DNA of 64,000 bases from Bog-257 sp963846715 (GTDB lineage: Bacteria > Acidobacteriota > Terriglobia > Terriglobales > Acidobacteriaceae): contig CAWJXA010000001.1 of NCBI GenBank assembly GCA_963846715.1, positions 496,001-560,000 on the forward strand, in the 5' to 3' direction. The notes beneath the pieces are model-generated. The model did no database searches. It was given only the letters and a program-made list of their open reading frames with translations, and was not told the origin of the DNA. Below, in pieces: positions 15,531-23,439 of the stretch. Position numbers and translations under genes: made by a program. Numbering within the stretch: the first letter of the stretch is position 1; every line of letters starts with the position of its first letter.

Positions 15531-15928
15531 CTGTCGTCCTCTCGCCAGGGCACGGGGACGAGATAAAAAAAACGCAACACAACAATCTCCGACCGCTACT
15601 TTGTCATCTAGCAAGGAATGCCTAGAGATGTATCGAACTCTCGCGACGAAGATAGCGGCAAGGGCGCGGTGGAACAGGACCGCCCCGGCCAGGAAACCAA
15701 CGTTTCCCTTAGTGGTCAAATGGGACACCGCGATCAGGACGCGCTGCTAAAGTCTTCCGACAGCGACTTTCCCGAGCCGGGACAGAACGAAGAGCACACC
15801 GGTGAACCGCAGGGACGGAATGAACTGCAACGCGACACCAAGGTCGCCTGTCAGGACCAGACGCCCGGCGCCCGGCAGAAGGAAAATCAGAACAGAGAGA
15901 AGAACGATCCATTGGCGGGATGATGTCG
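15531..15928. other. Intergenic region between kor operon and DUF4239 gene
   Basis: About 400 bases. Open frames on both strands lack recognisable domains. On the minus strand a hydrophobic stretch without a start codon (about 15740-15900) could be the remnant of a small membrane protein, but there is no ribosome site. I see no supported gene. Confidence 0.4.
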
Positions 15929-16690
15929 CTAGGGGCTGGGCTCGTTGTGAAGCGTGCGCAGAGCGAATTCAAATCCTTGCGGCGCCACTCTCACGTTGCC
16001 CTGGTAGGGTTGATCGATGTCGGCGATAGCGACCAGCACCAGCGCAATCAGGAAGCTCAGCACCAGCACTTGCAGCAAGTGAAATCGAAAATTGGGGACC
16101 CCGAAGAAGCAGGAAGATGCAACCGTGATAATGCCTCCTGCAACCAGGACGGCCCAGAGAATTCCCGGCAAAGCCTCTCGTACTTCCATCGCCCGGATGC
16201 GACGATACTGGGTCAGCCCTCGCAACTCTTCCATAAGCTGATAAGCGGCGATGGCATCAGGTTTCGCCTCGGCCTGACTCGCTCCCGCCAGCGCCCATAG
16301 CTGGTTGATGATCTCCCCACCTTCCGGCGGCAGCTGCTCTTTCTCCATGGCGGGCCACTCCCGTTGCAAGGCGTTCTCTGCGTAGCGCACGCACAGCTCC
16401 TGAATGGCCTTTGCGTTGGCATCCTTCAATTGGCTGGCGATGCGGAAGACATTCACCAGTGCATTGGCCTCCTGCTCTTCGTTGGCTTGGGCCTGTTGAA
16501 ACATGGTCCAAACACCGGCCAGCGTGAAAGCCAGGATTACCGCGTAGGTGGTCCCGATGACGGCCACGACAGCCCCGGTGAAGTCATTTGACTCTTTGCG
16601 CGAATGGGCCGCAGAAGCACGGGTCACCAGGAACAAGAACACGGTGGCTGCCAGCACACAGCCCAAAATGATGAGTATGTTGCCAAGCAC
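15929..16690 (-). CDS. DUF4239 (bestrophin-like) membrane protein
   Basis: A 253-aa integral membrane protein. Hydrophobic segments lie at about residues 4-24 (ILIILGCVLAATVFLFLVT), 42-64, 173-195 and 203-225. The soluble middle part has the DUF4239 pattern TGAVVAVIGTTYAVILAF, QQAQANEEQEANALVNVFRIA and ELRGLTQYRRIRAM. Four segments and this order match the bestrophin-like DUF4239 family, whose function is not established; ion-channel activity is only a fold-based guess. It is a single gene with no operon partner. Confidence 0.85.
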   Translation of the reverse strand: MLGNILIILGCVLAATVFLFLVTRASAAHSRKESNDFTGAVVAVIGTTYAVILAFTLAGVWTMFQQAQANEEQEANALVNVFRIASQLKDANAKAIQELCVRYAENALQREWPAMEKEQLPPEGGEIINQLWALAGASQAEAKPDAIAAYQLMEELRGLTQYRRIRAMEVREALPGILWAVLVAGGIITVASSCFFGVPNFRFHLLQVLVLSFLIALVLVAIADIDQPYQGNVRVAPQGFEFALRTLHNEPSP

Positions 16691-16886
16691 GATTCGTTAG
16701 TCCGCTCGTTTGCGGAAGTAGAAGCTTACACCGAGTTCAAGTCCTGCGGAAGCACCTGGAAACGACAACTGTGCCTCTCGGAGCAGGGCTCAAAGTGGAG
16801 TCCAGACGAGAGCAAACCGCGCGATGCCGACGAAAGGGCCGGAAGCCCTATCGGGAGTGCGTCCCGAAATCTTGCACTGACATTCG

Positions 16887-17375
16887 TTATGTATGATCAA
16901 TGATGTCGATGCAGTTGAAATTGCTGACATCGGCCAGACCTTGAGCCAGCGTCACTGTGAGCCGGTATGATCCCGTGGGAAACGGGCCTACGGTGGGTTG
17001 CATCAACGGCCCACTCGCACCCGCGGCTAACGGCTGCTCTGCATAATCCTGCGGATTGCCGTCGGTAGAGCTGTTGAACACGATGGGATGGTCCTCATCG
17101 TCGGAACCCGGACAACCTTCCGGGATTCGCGTGACCACCAGGAGATCGGTGAAGGCTGGGGCATCGCCCGGCCCAAGATTGCGGGCAATCCACTGCACGG
17201 CAAAGGTCTCGTTGTCGTGAATGATTGCCTTGTCGGGTACGATCGTGCCGTCGCCGCCAAATGCCAGGTTGGGAGCAGCCGCCGGCGTGCCTCCGTTGGC
17301 GCTGGTGCCGGTGCCGGCTGGGTCGCTTGCGTCGCTCAAATCCGTCGGATCGGTCGTGTCGGTTGAATCCGTCAT
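16887..17375 (-). CDS. CARDB-like beta-sandwich protein of unknown function
   Basis: About 162 aa from ATG 17375. A low-complexity Asp/Thr/Ser start (MTDSTDTTDPTDLSDASDPA) is followed by APNLAFGGDGTIVPDKAIIHDN and FAVQWIARNLGPGDAPAFTDLLVV. These resemble a CARDB domain (bacterial cell-adhesion-related sandwich). FPTGSYRLTVTLAQGLADVSNFN supplies the last strands. There is no signal peptide, so the location is uncertain. An ATG at 17426 would add 17 basic residues and is less likely. The gene lies beside bshC without apparent link. Confidence 0.6.
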   Translation of the reverse strand: MTDSTDTTDPTDLSDASDPAGTGTSANGGTPAAAPNLAFGGDGTIVPDKAIIHDNETFAVQWIARNLGPGDAPAFTDLLVVTRIPEGCPGSDDEDHPIVFNSSTDGNPQDYAEQPLAAGASGPLMQPTVGPFPTGSYRLTVTLAQGLADVSNFNCIDIIDHT

Positions 17376-17662
17376 CGCGTGTTTGTCCTGTTCTGACCGG
17401 CAAGAATCTCGCGGTCGGTTGTGCACAGCTGCCAGGCGTATAGCCAGAAGATTGGCGCAAGACCGCAGTCGTCGTCGGGACCGCTCCCGACGTGACGCCC
17501 GCGATTGCTAAATTATCTTCTTGCCGCCCGAATCAGAATCCGCCCCAAGGAGTAAGTGCAGCGACTCTAAGGTCAATCCGAACGGAAGTCAATGGCCCGT
17601 GTGTGCCTTAGGCAGGAGCGGTGTCGAGCGCACAGACGAAGTGAGATTGGGACGTCTACCAG

Positions 17663-19270
17663 CTAGGAACTCAGACGCAGGACTTTGTGCTCCGGACAGC
17701 GCGTCTGAGCCAGGTCGACGAGCCGATCGACGAGCTCCGGACCATGGCTGGCGTAGAAGCAGATGCCCGCGATTTCACGCTCCTGCAGGGACTTGTTGGG
17801 ATACAGCGCGTTCTCAATTTGCATAGCGTGTTTGGACAAGATTTCCGTTCTCCGCAGCTCTGCCTGCGCGGCACGCTGCTCGAGGCGGTTCACCTGATAG
17901 AGCATCTTGCTGGCGGCCCGAACGGCGGCTTCGACCAAGGTCGGATCCAGCTTCTTAATGGACTGGCTAACCTGCGTCATAGCTGCCTCGATCGATTGTC
18001 TTCCCTGCTCGAAATCTCTCTTGAGTTCGGGGGGAAGCGAGCGGGTGGCCAGGCAGTCGCGAAGCTGGCATTCGCCGTGAAACAGTTCCGGCAGCTCCAC
18101 TTCGTACTTGTTCAGCAAGCGTTCGATACGTGGCTCGATCAACGTCGCGCTCATGCGCGGAAGGATGGGAGTGGTGCGTCCGAGTAACTTCTCATACACA
18201 ACGGCGGCCTGCGCGAAGTAGGCGATCTCAGCCGGACCGCCGATGTAGGCCAGCGTGGGAAGCCAATAGTCCTGCAGCACCGGACGAAGCAGTACGTTGG
18301 CGTTGAAGTCCTCAGGCGCCGTCTCGATGCGCTTCTGCAACTCCTCCGCGGAAATGGGCGTTTTGGCAATCGTGAACGCACCATTGGCCCGATGCACGGG
18401 AACGCGTGCCCCATCGACCAGCGCAAACAGCAGCGTGGATTCTCCTGTGACCTTGACCTGCTCGTGATAGCCGGCGTCACGCAACTCGCGATTTCTTGCC
18501 AGCAGAGCCTGATCGATTTCCGTAGCGCGACGCACCGCATCCACAAACAGCGGCTTGGCGATGCGATGTAACTCGGCGTCTGCTGGGTCGAGCAGAATCA
18601 GCCCATGATCGCGAAAGATGCGAGTGTAGAGTTTCGCGAACGAGTCGGAAAAGGTATCACCTTCGACGTAGCTCTCTCGCAGGTAGTCGGCAGCAAGGGA
18701 CTCGCCCAACAACTCCGCTGCCTCGGCCACGAGTTCGTTGGTTCCCTGAGCGAAGCGGACGCGCGCCACGGGAGAACCGGCAACTCCGGTGGCATTCGCC
18801 TTGAAGGGAACAAGTTGAAAATCGTGCCTGAGAAACAGCGCCTGATTGACTTCGTCAAGGTCGTGGTCTTCCGAGGCGAGCCAGAATACCGGCACACAGT
18901 CGACGCCCGACTGCTGCACCTGCTTGGCGAGCGCGAGCGCCGACGCGATCTTGAACAACGACATCAGCGGGCCGCCGAACAAGCCAACCTGTTGACCCGT
19001 AACCACTGTGAAAGCGCCCTGGCGCAGCCGTTGAATATTGTGTAGGGTTTTTTCCGAAGCTCCCCAGGCACGGTTCTGTTTCTCCAACGCGTCGGCAACG
19101 CGAGCTTGCCGCTCCAGGTCGCGAGGAACGGACTTCGCAAAGGCCGTAACGTGCGCCGCGTCCGGTTGGGTTGGATAGAATTTTCGAATTTCGGGAGAGT
19201 AGGAAAGGAAGTCGCTGAAGATGCGGGTGGTGTGCGGAATGGAGTCGAACGAGATGCAATCTGGAATCAC
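17663..19270 (-). CDS. bshC: Bacillithiol biosynthesis cysteine-adding enzyme
   Basis: About 535 aa, the usual BshC length. CISFDSIPHTTRIFSDFL at the N-terminus, FTVVTGQQVGLFGGPLMSLFKIASA, PVFWLASEDHDLDEV, RESYVEGDTFSDSFAKLY, LRPVLQDYWLPTLAYIGGPAEIAYFAQ and LLNKYEV follow in the BshC order. The enzyme joins cysteine to glucosaminyl-malate, the last step of bacillithiol synthesis. The family normally starts two or three residues before CISF, so GTG 19270 (GGAAGA upstream) is preferred to the codon at 19303. BshA and BshB are not in the window. Bacillithiol is known from Firmicutes, Deinococci, Bacteroidota and Acidobacteriota. Confidence 0.93.
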   Translation of the reverse strand: MIPDCISFDSIPHTTRIFSDFLSYSPEIRKFYPTQPDAAHVTAFAKSVPRDLERQARVADALEKQNRAWGASEKTLHNIQRLRQGAFTVVTGQQVGLFGGPLMSLFKIASALALAKQVQQSGVDCVPVFWLASEDHDLDEVNQALFLRHDFQLVPFKANATGVAGSPVARVRFAQGTNELVAEAAELLGESLAADYLRESYVEGDTFSDSFAKLYTRIFRDHGLILLDPADAELHRIAKPLFVDAVRRATEIDQALLARNRELRDAGYHEQVKVTGESTLLFALVDGARVPVHRANGAFTIAKTPISAEELQKRIETAPEDFNANVLLRPVLQDYWLPTLAYIGGPAEIAYFAQAAVVYEKLLGRTTPILPRMSATLIEPRIERLLNKYEVELPELFHGECQLRDCLATRSLPPELKRDFEQGRQSIEAAMTQVSQSIKKLDPTLVEAAVRAASKMLYQVNRLEQRAAQAELRRTEILSKHAMQIENALYPNKSLQEREIAGICFYASHGPELVDRLVDLAQTRCPEHKVLRLSS

Positions 19271-19535
19271 GAGATCGTCTTCCGCAAACAGCGTCGACAA
19301 CAATATGTCATTCGGCTCTTCATTCGGACTTGTATGAGACTAACAGGCGCGCAAAAGGTTTGGATGATTCTAGCGCCGGTCGGATGCAAGCAATGGCGGA
19401 AGAAATGGATTGCGTTACGCTACCAGGAAGCACACAATCGCAGTCGGAATCGACGAGATAGATCAAGCAATTGCACGACTAAGACAAAGAACCCGAGCTT
19501 TTGCGCGAGTTCAGGCGAGATCCAAGGAGGTGGCT

Positions 19536-19766
19536 GTGTTTGAGCAACAGCAGCAGAAAACGTGGTTTCCCTCCCCTATGGCGGGATTCGTGGGGGCGGT
19601 GCTAGGCGCGTTCGCGCTGGGGGTTGGGGTTGGGAAGTTGATCGCGGGCGTCAAACCTTGGGACTGGACCCTGACCGTCCTGGACTTCATTCTCCTGGCT
19701 TTCTACACCTGCTGGTTCGCTATCGCGGTGATCCGAACCCTGCCCAAGAGCAAATCCGCCGGATGA
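19536..19766 (+). CDS. Small two-helix membrane protein
   Basis: The GTG at 19536 is preceded by AAGGAGG at ideal distance, which decides this start over a longer frame from 19410. The 76-aa product begins with a glutamine run (FEQQQQKTW) and has two hydrophobic segments: MAGFVGAVLGAFALGVGVGKLI and TVLDFILLAFYTCWFAIAVI. No named family is recognised. It lies between bshC (divergent) and ssrA. Confidence 0.6.
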   Translation: MFEQQQQKTWFPSPMAGFVGAVLGAFALGVGVGKLIAGVKPWDWTLTVLDFILLAFYTCWFAIAVIRTLPKSKSAG

Positions 19767-19854
19767 CGCGGTGAATCGCTGCAGATCCGAAGTACAAGGG
19801 CACTGACGGGACACAGAGTCCGGACACCGGCACGCAGCATCTACATAATAGCGG

Positions 19855-19885
19855 TTGACTTCGCTTCGCCGGGTGGCACTAGGTT
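19855..19885 (+). promoter_or_regulatory. Possible ssrA promoter
   Basis: TTGACT (19855-19860) is followed after 19 bases by TAGGTT (19880-19885), about 47 bases before the mature tmRNA end. The -35 is good and the -10 weak; a short 5' leader would have to be trimmed. Confidence 0.3.
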
Positions 19886-19931
19886 GCCGCGAGTGGTAGA
19901 GTGAAGTTGATCGCAGTTCGCGTCACTCTGA

Positions 19932-20298
19932 GGGGGCGTCACGGCTTCGACGGAAGTGATTGCGGTAAAGAGGCATACCGGAGTGCACGCATCCGTAATC
20001 GTGTGCAAAAACACAATTGCCAATCAAAACCTGGCATACGCAGCTTAATTAATTAAGTTGCCGTCCTCCTCGGCTTTGCTCATGGGCTGAGAAAGGGCGT
20101 CGCACAGTGGGCTGGCCGCACGTCCTCCACCTGTGGACAGGCGGCGAGATTATCAGGTTGGCCGGCGGCGTTTCTTGTCCGTTCTGAGCGCGGCTGGCGA
20201 GAGTGCCGTCTAACACCGGCGCATGAATGTGACTAAGTATGTAGGCTCTTTGCTGTCAACATTTTCGGACGCGGGTTCAACTCCCGCCGCCTCCACCA
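19932..20298 (+). ncRNA. ssrA: Transfer-messenger RNA (tmRNA)
   Basis: The 5' end GGGGGCGTCACGGCTTCGACG and the 3' end with GCGGGTTCAACTCCCGC, CGCCTCC and an encoded CCA form the tRNA-like domain. GGGGGCG pairs with CGCCTCC, including one G-U. Length is about 367 nt, standard for a one-piece tmRNA. The tag frame after the resume point reads NTIANQNLAYAA and stops at TAA 20046, with two more in-frame stop-like triplets following. The tag ends in Ala-Ala, as needed for ClpXP. It rescues stalled ribosomes together with SmpB, whose gene is not in the window. Confidence 0.95.
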
Positions 20299-20675
20299 GC
20301 AGTTCCAAGGTAATCTACAGCGATTCAAAACACTCCCGGGTTGGGGCGCTCGGCCGAACTGGTCTGGAGAGAAAAGTCTGGAAGCGCGCAGCGGAGGGAT
20401 CGACAGAGGAGAGGGTGCGAAGGCTGCCGCATCCGAGCATCAACCGAAAGCAGCCTTACTCAGCAGACTTAACTTGAAGAAGGAGAAATGCGGAGACCTG
20501 AAGTATGTAGCCGAGACGTAAAGTACGCAGCGGAGGCCTGAGGTGTCCTGTCTTGACTGAGCAAGTACCCCAAGGTGAAGCTGGTGGAAAAGCAGAACGG
20601 ATAGCGGCTAGTTACGTATCTTTAGCCTGGGGTCGCGGTCATCCCGGCCATAACCAGACTTGCAGGACTACTTGC
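20299..20675. other. Intergenic region downstream of ssrA
   Basis: About 375 bases. It contains three imperfect 20-base repeats (20491-20550) overlapping a possible 17-codon reading frame (20488-20541) with an AAGGAG site. No protein family or RNA family was recognised. Confidence 0.4.
20491..20550. repeat. Three imperfect 20-base tandem repeats
   Basis: Units start CGGAGACCTGAAGTATGTAG, CCGAGACGTAAAGTACGCAG and CGGAGGCCTGAGGTGTCCTG. They align without gaps; the first two match at 15 of 20 positions, and the third is more diverged. They lie between ssrA and the acyl ligase. Confidence 0.55.
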
Positions 20676-22262
20676 TCATAATTTTCTTAGCATTGGTTTC
20701 ATGATCTTGCCGGCGCTATTCTTAGGTAGAGCATCCAGCTGCAAGACTTGTTTTGGAACGATCTCGGGTGGCAGATGCTGAGCGCAGAATGTCTGAAAGC
20801 GACGCAAGAAAGAATCGTCCCTCCGATCCTTAGGAACAACGAATGCTCTCAGGGCCTCTCCTGATACTTCGTCAGGTACACCGACGACGGCGATCTCCAG
20901 CAGTCCGTCGAATTCCAGGAGTTGCTCTTCAATTTTCCGGCAGCTGGTACGCTTGCCGCCGATCTTCACAAAATCCTTGGCTCGATCTGTTATATAGATG
21001 AAGCCGTCTTCATCCACAGTAGCCAGATCACCGGTGTGCAACTTGCCATCGCGGAAGGTTAGTGACGTTTCTTCCTCCTCCCCCCAGTAACCGGCTGTGA
21101 CGTTGGCGCCTTCGGCAATGATCTCTCCTTGCTCCCCCACGCGGACATCCTGACCGTCCTCGTCGACCACGGTGAGCCTTACCCCCGGAATCGCTTTGCC
21201 AATGGAGCCGAGTTTCTTGTCGAGCATTTCAGGAGGAACGTAAGCCAGGCGAGCAGTTGCCTCGGTCTGACCGTACATCACGAACATCTGTACGGCGGGC
21301 AATGCCCCGCGGAATTCGCGAATGAAGGTAGGCGCCAGGTGACCTCCGGCCTGCTGAACGTAGCGAAGGTGTGGGAGATCCGTTCGATGAATCGCGGAGC
21401 GGCGCAACAAGATTTGGAAATGGCTCGGTACCCCGGCGAACCCCGTACATTGGCTGCTCTGCATGTGTTGCAGAATCATTTCGGGATACATGAAGCGACT
21501 GTCGATGACTAACCGGCCTCCAACTCGCAGATGGGTGTGCAATAGCGAGGTTCCAAAGCAGTAGTGGAAGGGCAGGACGGTCATGATGCTGTCATGCTGG
21601 GTCAGGCCCAGATATTCGATGATGGAATTCGTGTTCGCAATGATGTTGCCATGGGTCACCATGACTCCGCGTGGCTTCGCGGTTGAGCCGGAGGTGAACA
21701 TCACCGCTGCAAGGTCATGCAAAGCGACCAAGGGGCACGGTATTTCCGTCGTCGAACTTTGAGGCAGGAGGCTATCGATGTTTCGCAGATAAGTTCCGGG
21801 ATCCGGTCGCGGAATTGATTGCGAGGCGTCGACAGTGGTAGTTCCAGCGAGGCTTGCTTTATTTTTCTGGTGAAAACGGGAGTCCACGAAAGCGAACCCT
21901 GGGCCGACTGACTGCATGATGAACGCAAAATCCTCGGCGCTGATTCCGGTTGGTAGAGGCACACATACCAGGCCGGCGCTGAGAATGCCCAGGTAACTCG
22001 CTACCCAGAAAGCGGAGTTTTCTCCGACTAATACCGCCCGGTCGCCCTTCTTCGCGCCAGAGGCCAGAAGGAATTGTGCCACCTTCCAGGAAGCAGAATC
22101 CAGCTCTCCATAGGTGCAGGTGCCGTCGACGAACTGCAAGGCAATTTGTGTGGCCTGCTTTCCTTCTAACAGGAAGTCCGCGACGTTCAGGAGGCAAGGG
22201 TCTTCGGCCAAGAGTGGGTTCTCCGCGACAGCATCGAAACGGGATATAGATTGCATACCCAT
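20676..22262 (-). CDS. AMP-forming acyl-CoA/acyl-ACP ligase
   Basis: About 528 aa with the adenylate-forming motifs in order: MFTSGSTAKPRGVMVTH (phosphate loop), MYGQTEATARLAYVP, LHTGDLATVDEDGFIYITDRAKDFVKIGGKRTSCRKIE and the C-terminal catalytic lysine region LPKNSAGKIMKPML. It activates a carboxylic acid as acyl-AMP and hands it to a thiol such as CoA or an acyl carrier protein. The ATG at 22262 follows the nadE stop by 14 bases with GAGG upstream; another ATG is at 22256. Position at the edge of the EPS locus, which also contains an acyl carrier protein at 50143-50424, suggests it charges that ACP. That link is inferred. Confidence 0.88.
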   Translation of the reverse strand: MGMQSISRFDAVAENPLLAEDPCLLNVADFLLEGKQATQIALQFVDGTCTYGELDSASWKVAQFLLASGAKKGDRAVLVGENSAFWVASYLGILSAGLVCVPLPTGISAEDFAFIMQSVGPGFAFVDSRFHQKNKASLAGTTTVDASQSIPRPDPGTYLRNIDSLLPQSSTTEIPCPLVALHDLAAVMFTSGSTAKPRGVMVTHGNIIANTNSIIEYLGLTQHDSIMTVLPFHYCFGTSLLHTHLRVGGRLVIDSRFMYPEMILQHMQSSQCTGFAGVPSHFQILLRRSAIHRTDLPHLRYVQQAGGHLAPTFIREFRGALPAVQMFVMYGQTEATARLAYVPPEMLDKKLGSIGKAIPGVRLTVVDEDGQDVRVGEQGEIIAEGANVTAGYWGEEEETSLTFRDGKLHTGDLATVDEDGFIYITDRAKDFVKIGGKRTSCRKIEEQLLEFDGLLEIAVVGVPDEVSGEALRAFVVPKDRRDDSFLRRFQTFCAQHLPPEIVPKQVLQLDALPKNSAGKIMKPMLRKL

Positions 22263-22275
22263 GGCGATGCCTCGG

Positions 22276-23292
22276 TTAGTGCCCTGCCACGGGCGCATGC
22301 GCCTCAACGCCCTCAATGGGCTCCATCAACACCGGGCCAAGGTGAAGATAGCGCGTGGTGCTTCGCTTGGAATCAATCTGCCGATAAACCTGTTCGACTT
22401 GGGCTTGCGTCAGGCCTGATGCACCCGCCAACTCCGCCGCTGGAATCGCGTGATTTTTTCCGTACAGACAAAGATCCATCTTGTCGAGCGGAAGTGAGAA
22501 ATAGAATTCCTCCTGCGACTGTTCGAGCGAATACGTGTCGGTGGTGGGAGGCCTATGCTGGATCTCCTCGGGAACTCCCAAATAGGCGGCCAGTTGATAC
22601 ACCTGGGATTTGTAGAGGTGGGCAATCGGCTTGAAATCCGCGGAGCCGTCGCCATTCTTCACGAAGAAACCCTGATCATATTCCAGGCGGTTTGGCGTGC
22701 CCGCAACGGCATACTGGAATCGGTCCGCATAATAATATTCGACCATTTTGCGCGTGCGCTGCTTGAAGTTGGTGGCCGCAACGATCCCGAGGTAGGCGTT
22801 CGGGGTGAGGCGGACCTTCCTGGTAGAACCGTCGGGAGCATGAGCTACCAGCGAAAACACAGCGTATCGTTGCGGATCATCGACGGCCGGGAGCACTATC
22901 TTGCTCTTCCAGTCCGGTCCATATTCTGGGATTACGCTGCGGATGGCATCATCGCGGCGCTCATAGCAACGGGCTCCCTGCAGTATGGGACTGATGTCTT
23001 CCAGGAAAGAGCGCACGCCCAGCGAATCGGCGACCATGCGCCCGAGGCGAAGGCTGTCAGGCGACGAATCGGATTCCGGAGTAAACAGCACGACAACGCG
23101 CTCGGGACCCAGAGCACGCGCGCACAGGAATGCCACCACGCTGCTGTCGATGCCGCCGGAAACGCCGATAACGGCCCCCTGCCGCTTCAGTTGTTTGTAT
23201 ACGACCTCACGGATCCGCTCGGTAATCCGCTCAACCTCCACGGCGGGGTCTATGGTCAATATGTCACGACTAATGCTGAGCTCAGTGTTCAC
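22276..23292 (-). CDS. nadE: NAD+ synthase (NadE family)
   Basis: A 338-aa ATP-pyrophosphatase-fold protein. The PP-loop AVIGVSGGIDSSVVAFLCARALG, the second ATP contact region GTPNRLEYDQGFFVKNGDGSADF and PIAHLYKSQVYQLAAYLGVPEEI are NadE motifs. No N-terminal glutaminase domain is present, so it would use free ammonia. The start is GTG 23292 with AAGGAGA upstream. It is translated just ahead of the acyl ligase and lies at the end of an EPS locus. Either it is the housekeeping enzyme placed here by chance, or it is a paralogue that adenylates and amidates another carboxylate. SGGxDS and the NAD-type C-terminal half favour NAD synthesis. Confidence 0.85.
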   Translation of the reverse strand: MNTELSISRDILTIDPAVEVERITERIREVVYKQLKRQGAVIGVSGGIDSSVVAFLCARALGPERVVVLFTPESDSSPDSLRLGRMVADSLGVRSFLEDISPILQGARCYERRDDAIRSVIPEYGPDWKSKIVLPAVDDPQRYAVFSLVAHAPDGSTRKVRLTPNAYLGIVAATNFKQRTRKMVEYYYADRFQYAVAGTPNRLEYDQGFFVKNGDGSADFKPIAHLYKSQVYQLAAYLGVPEEIQHRPPTTDTYSLEQSQEEFYFSLPLDKMDLCLYGKNHAIPAAELAGASGLTQAQVEQVYRQIDSKRSTTRYLHLGPVLMEPIEGVEAHAPVAGH

Positions 23293-23319
23293 TCAATTCT
23301 CCTTGATCCCAGGCTAGGG

Positions 23320-23362
23320 GTAAAGAGGCCCCGCGCCACCTCGGTTAAGGCTACGCGGGGCC
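23320..23362 (-). terminator. Hairpin terminator after the giant LamG/Big_2 gene
   Basis: A 9-bp perfect stem GGCCCCGCG/CGCGGGGCC (23327-23335 with 23354-23362) encloses an 18-base loop and is followed on the minus strand by TCTTTACC. It lies about 80 bases past the stop at 23440 and 28 bases before the nadE start, so it probably separates the EPS locus from nadE. Confidence 0.6.
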
Positions 23363-23439
23363 GTTAGGGGACGAGGGTCTAGTCGTCGTCCCAAACTTAA
23401 CGGAATCCGCCGCAGTTCCCTGCGGATCCATCGGCCGGG

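Noticed and set aside
15740..15900. Hydrophobic minus-strand stretch (VLLSVLIFLLPG)
   Set aside because: It has no start codon, no ribosome site and no family, so I do not call it a membrane protein.
20223..20477. 84-codon plus-strand frame at the 3' end of ssrA
   Set aside because: Its first 25 codons are the tRNA-like domain of tmRNA, so it is not a protein gene.
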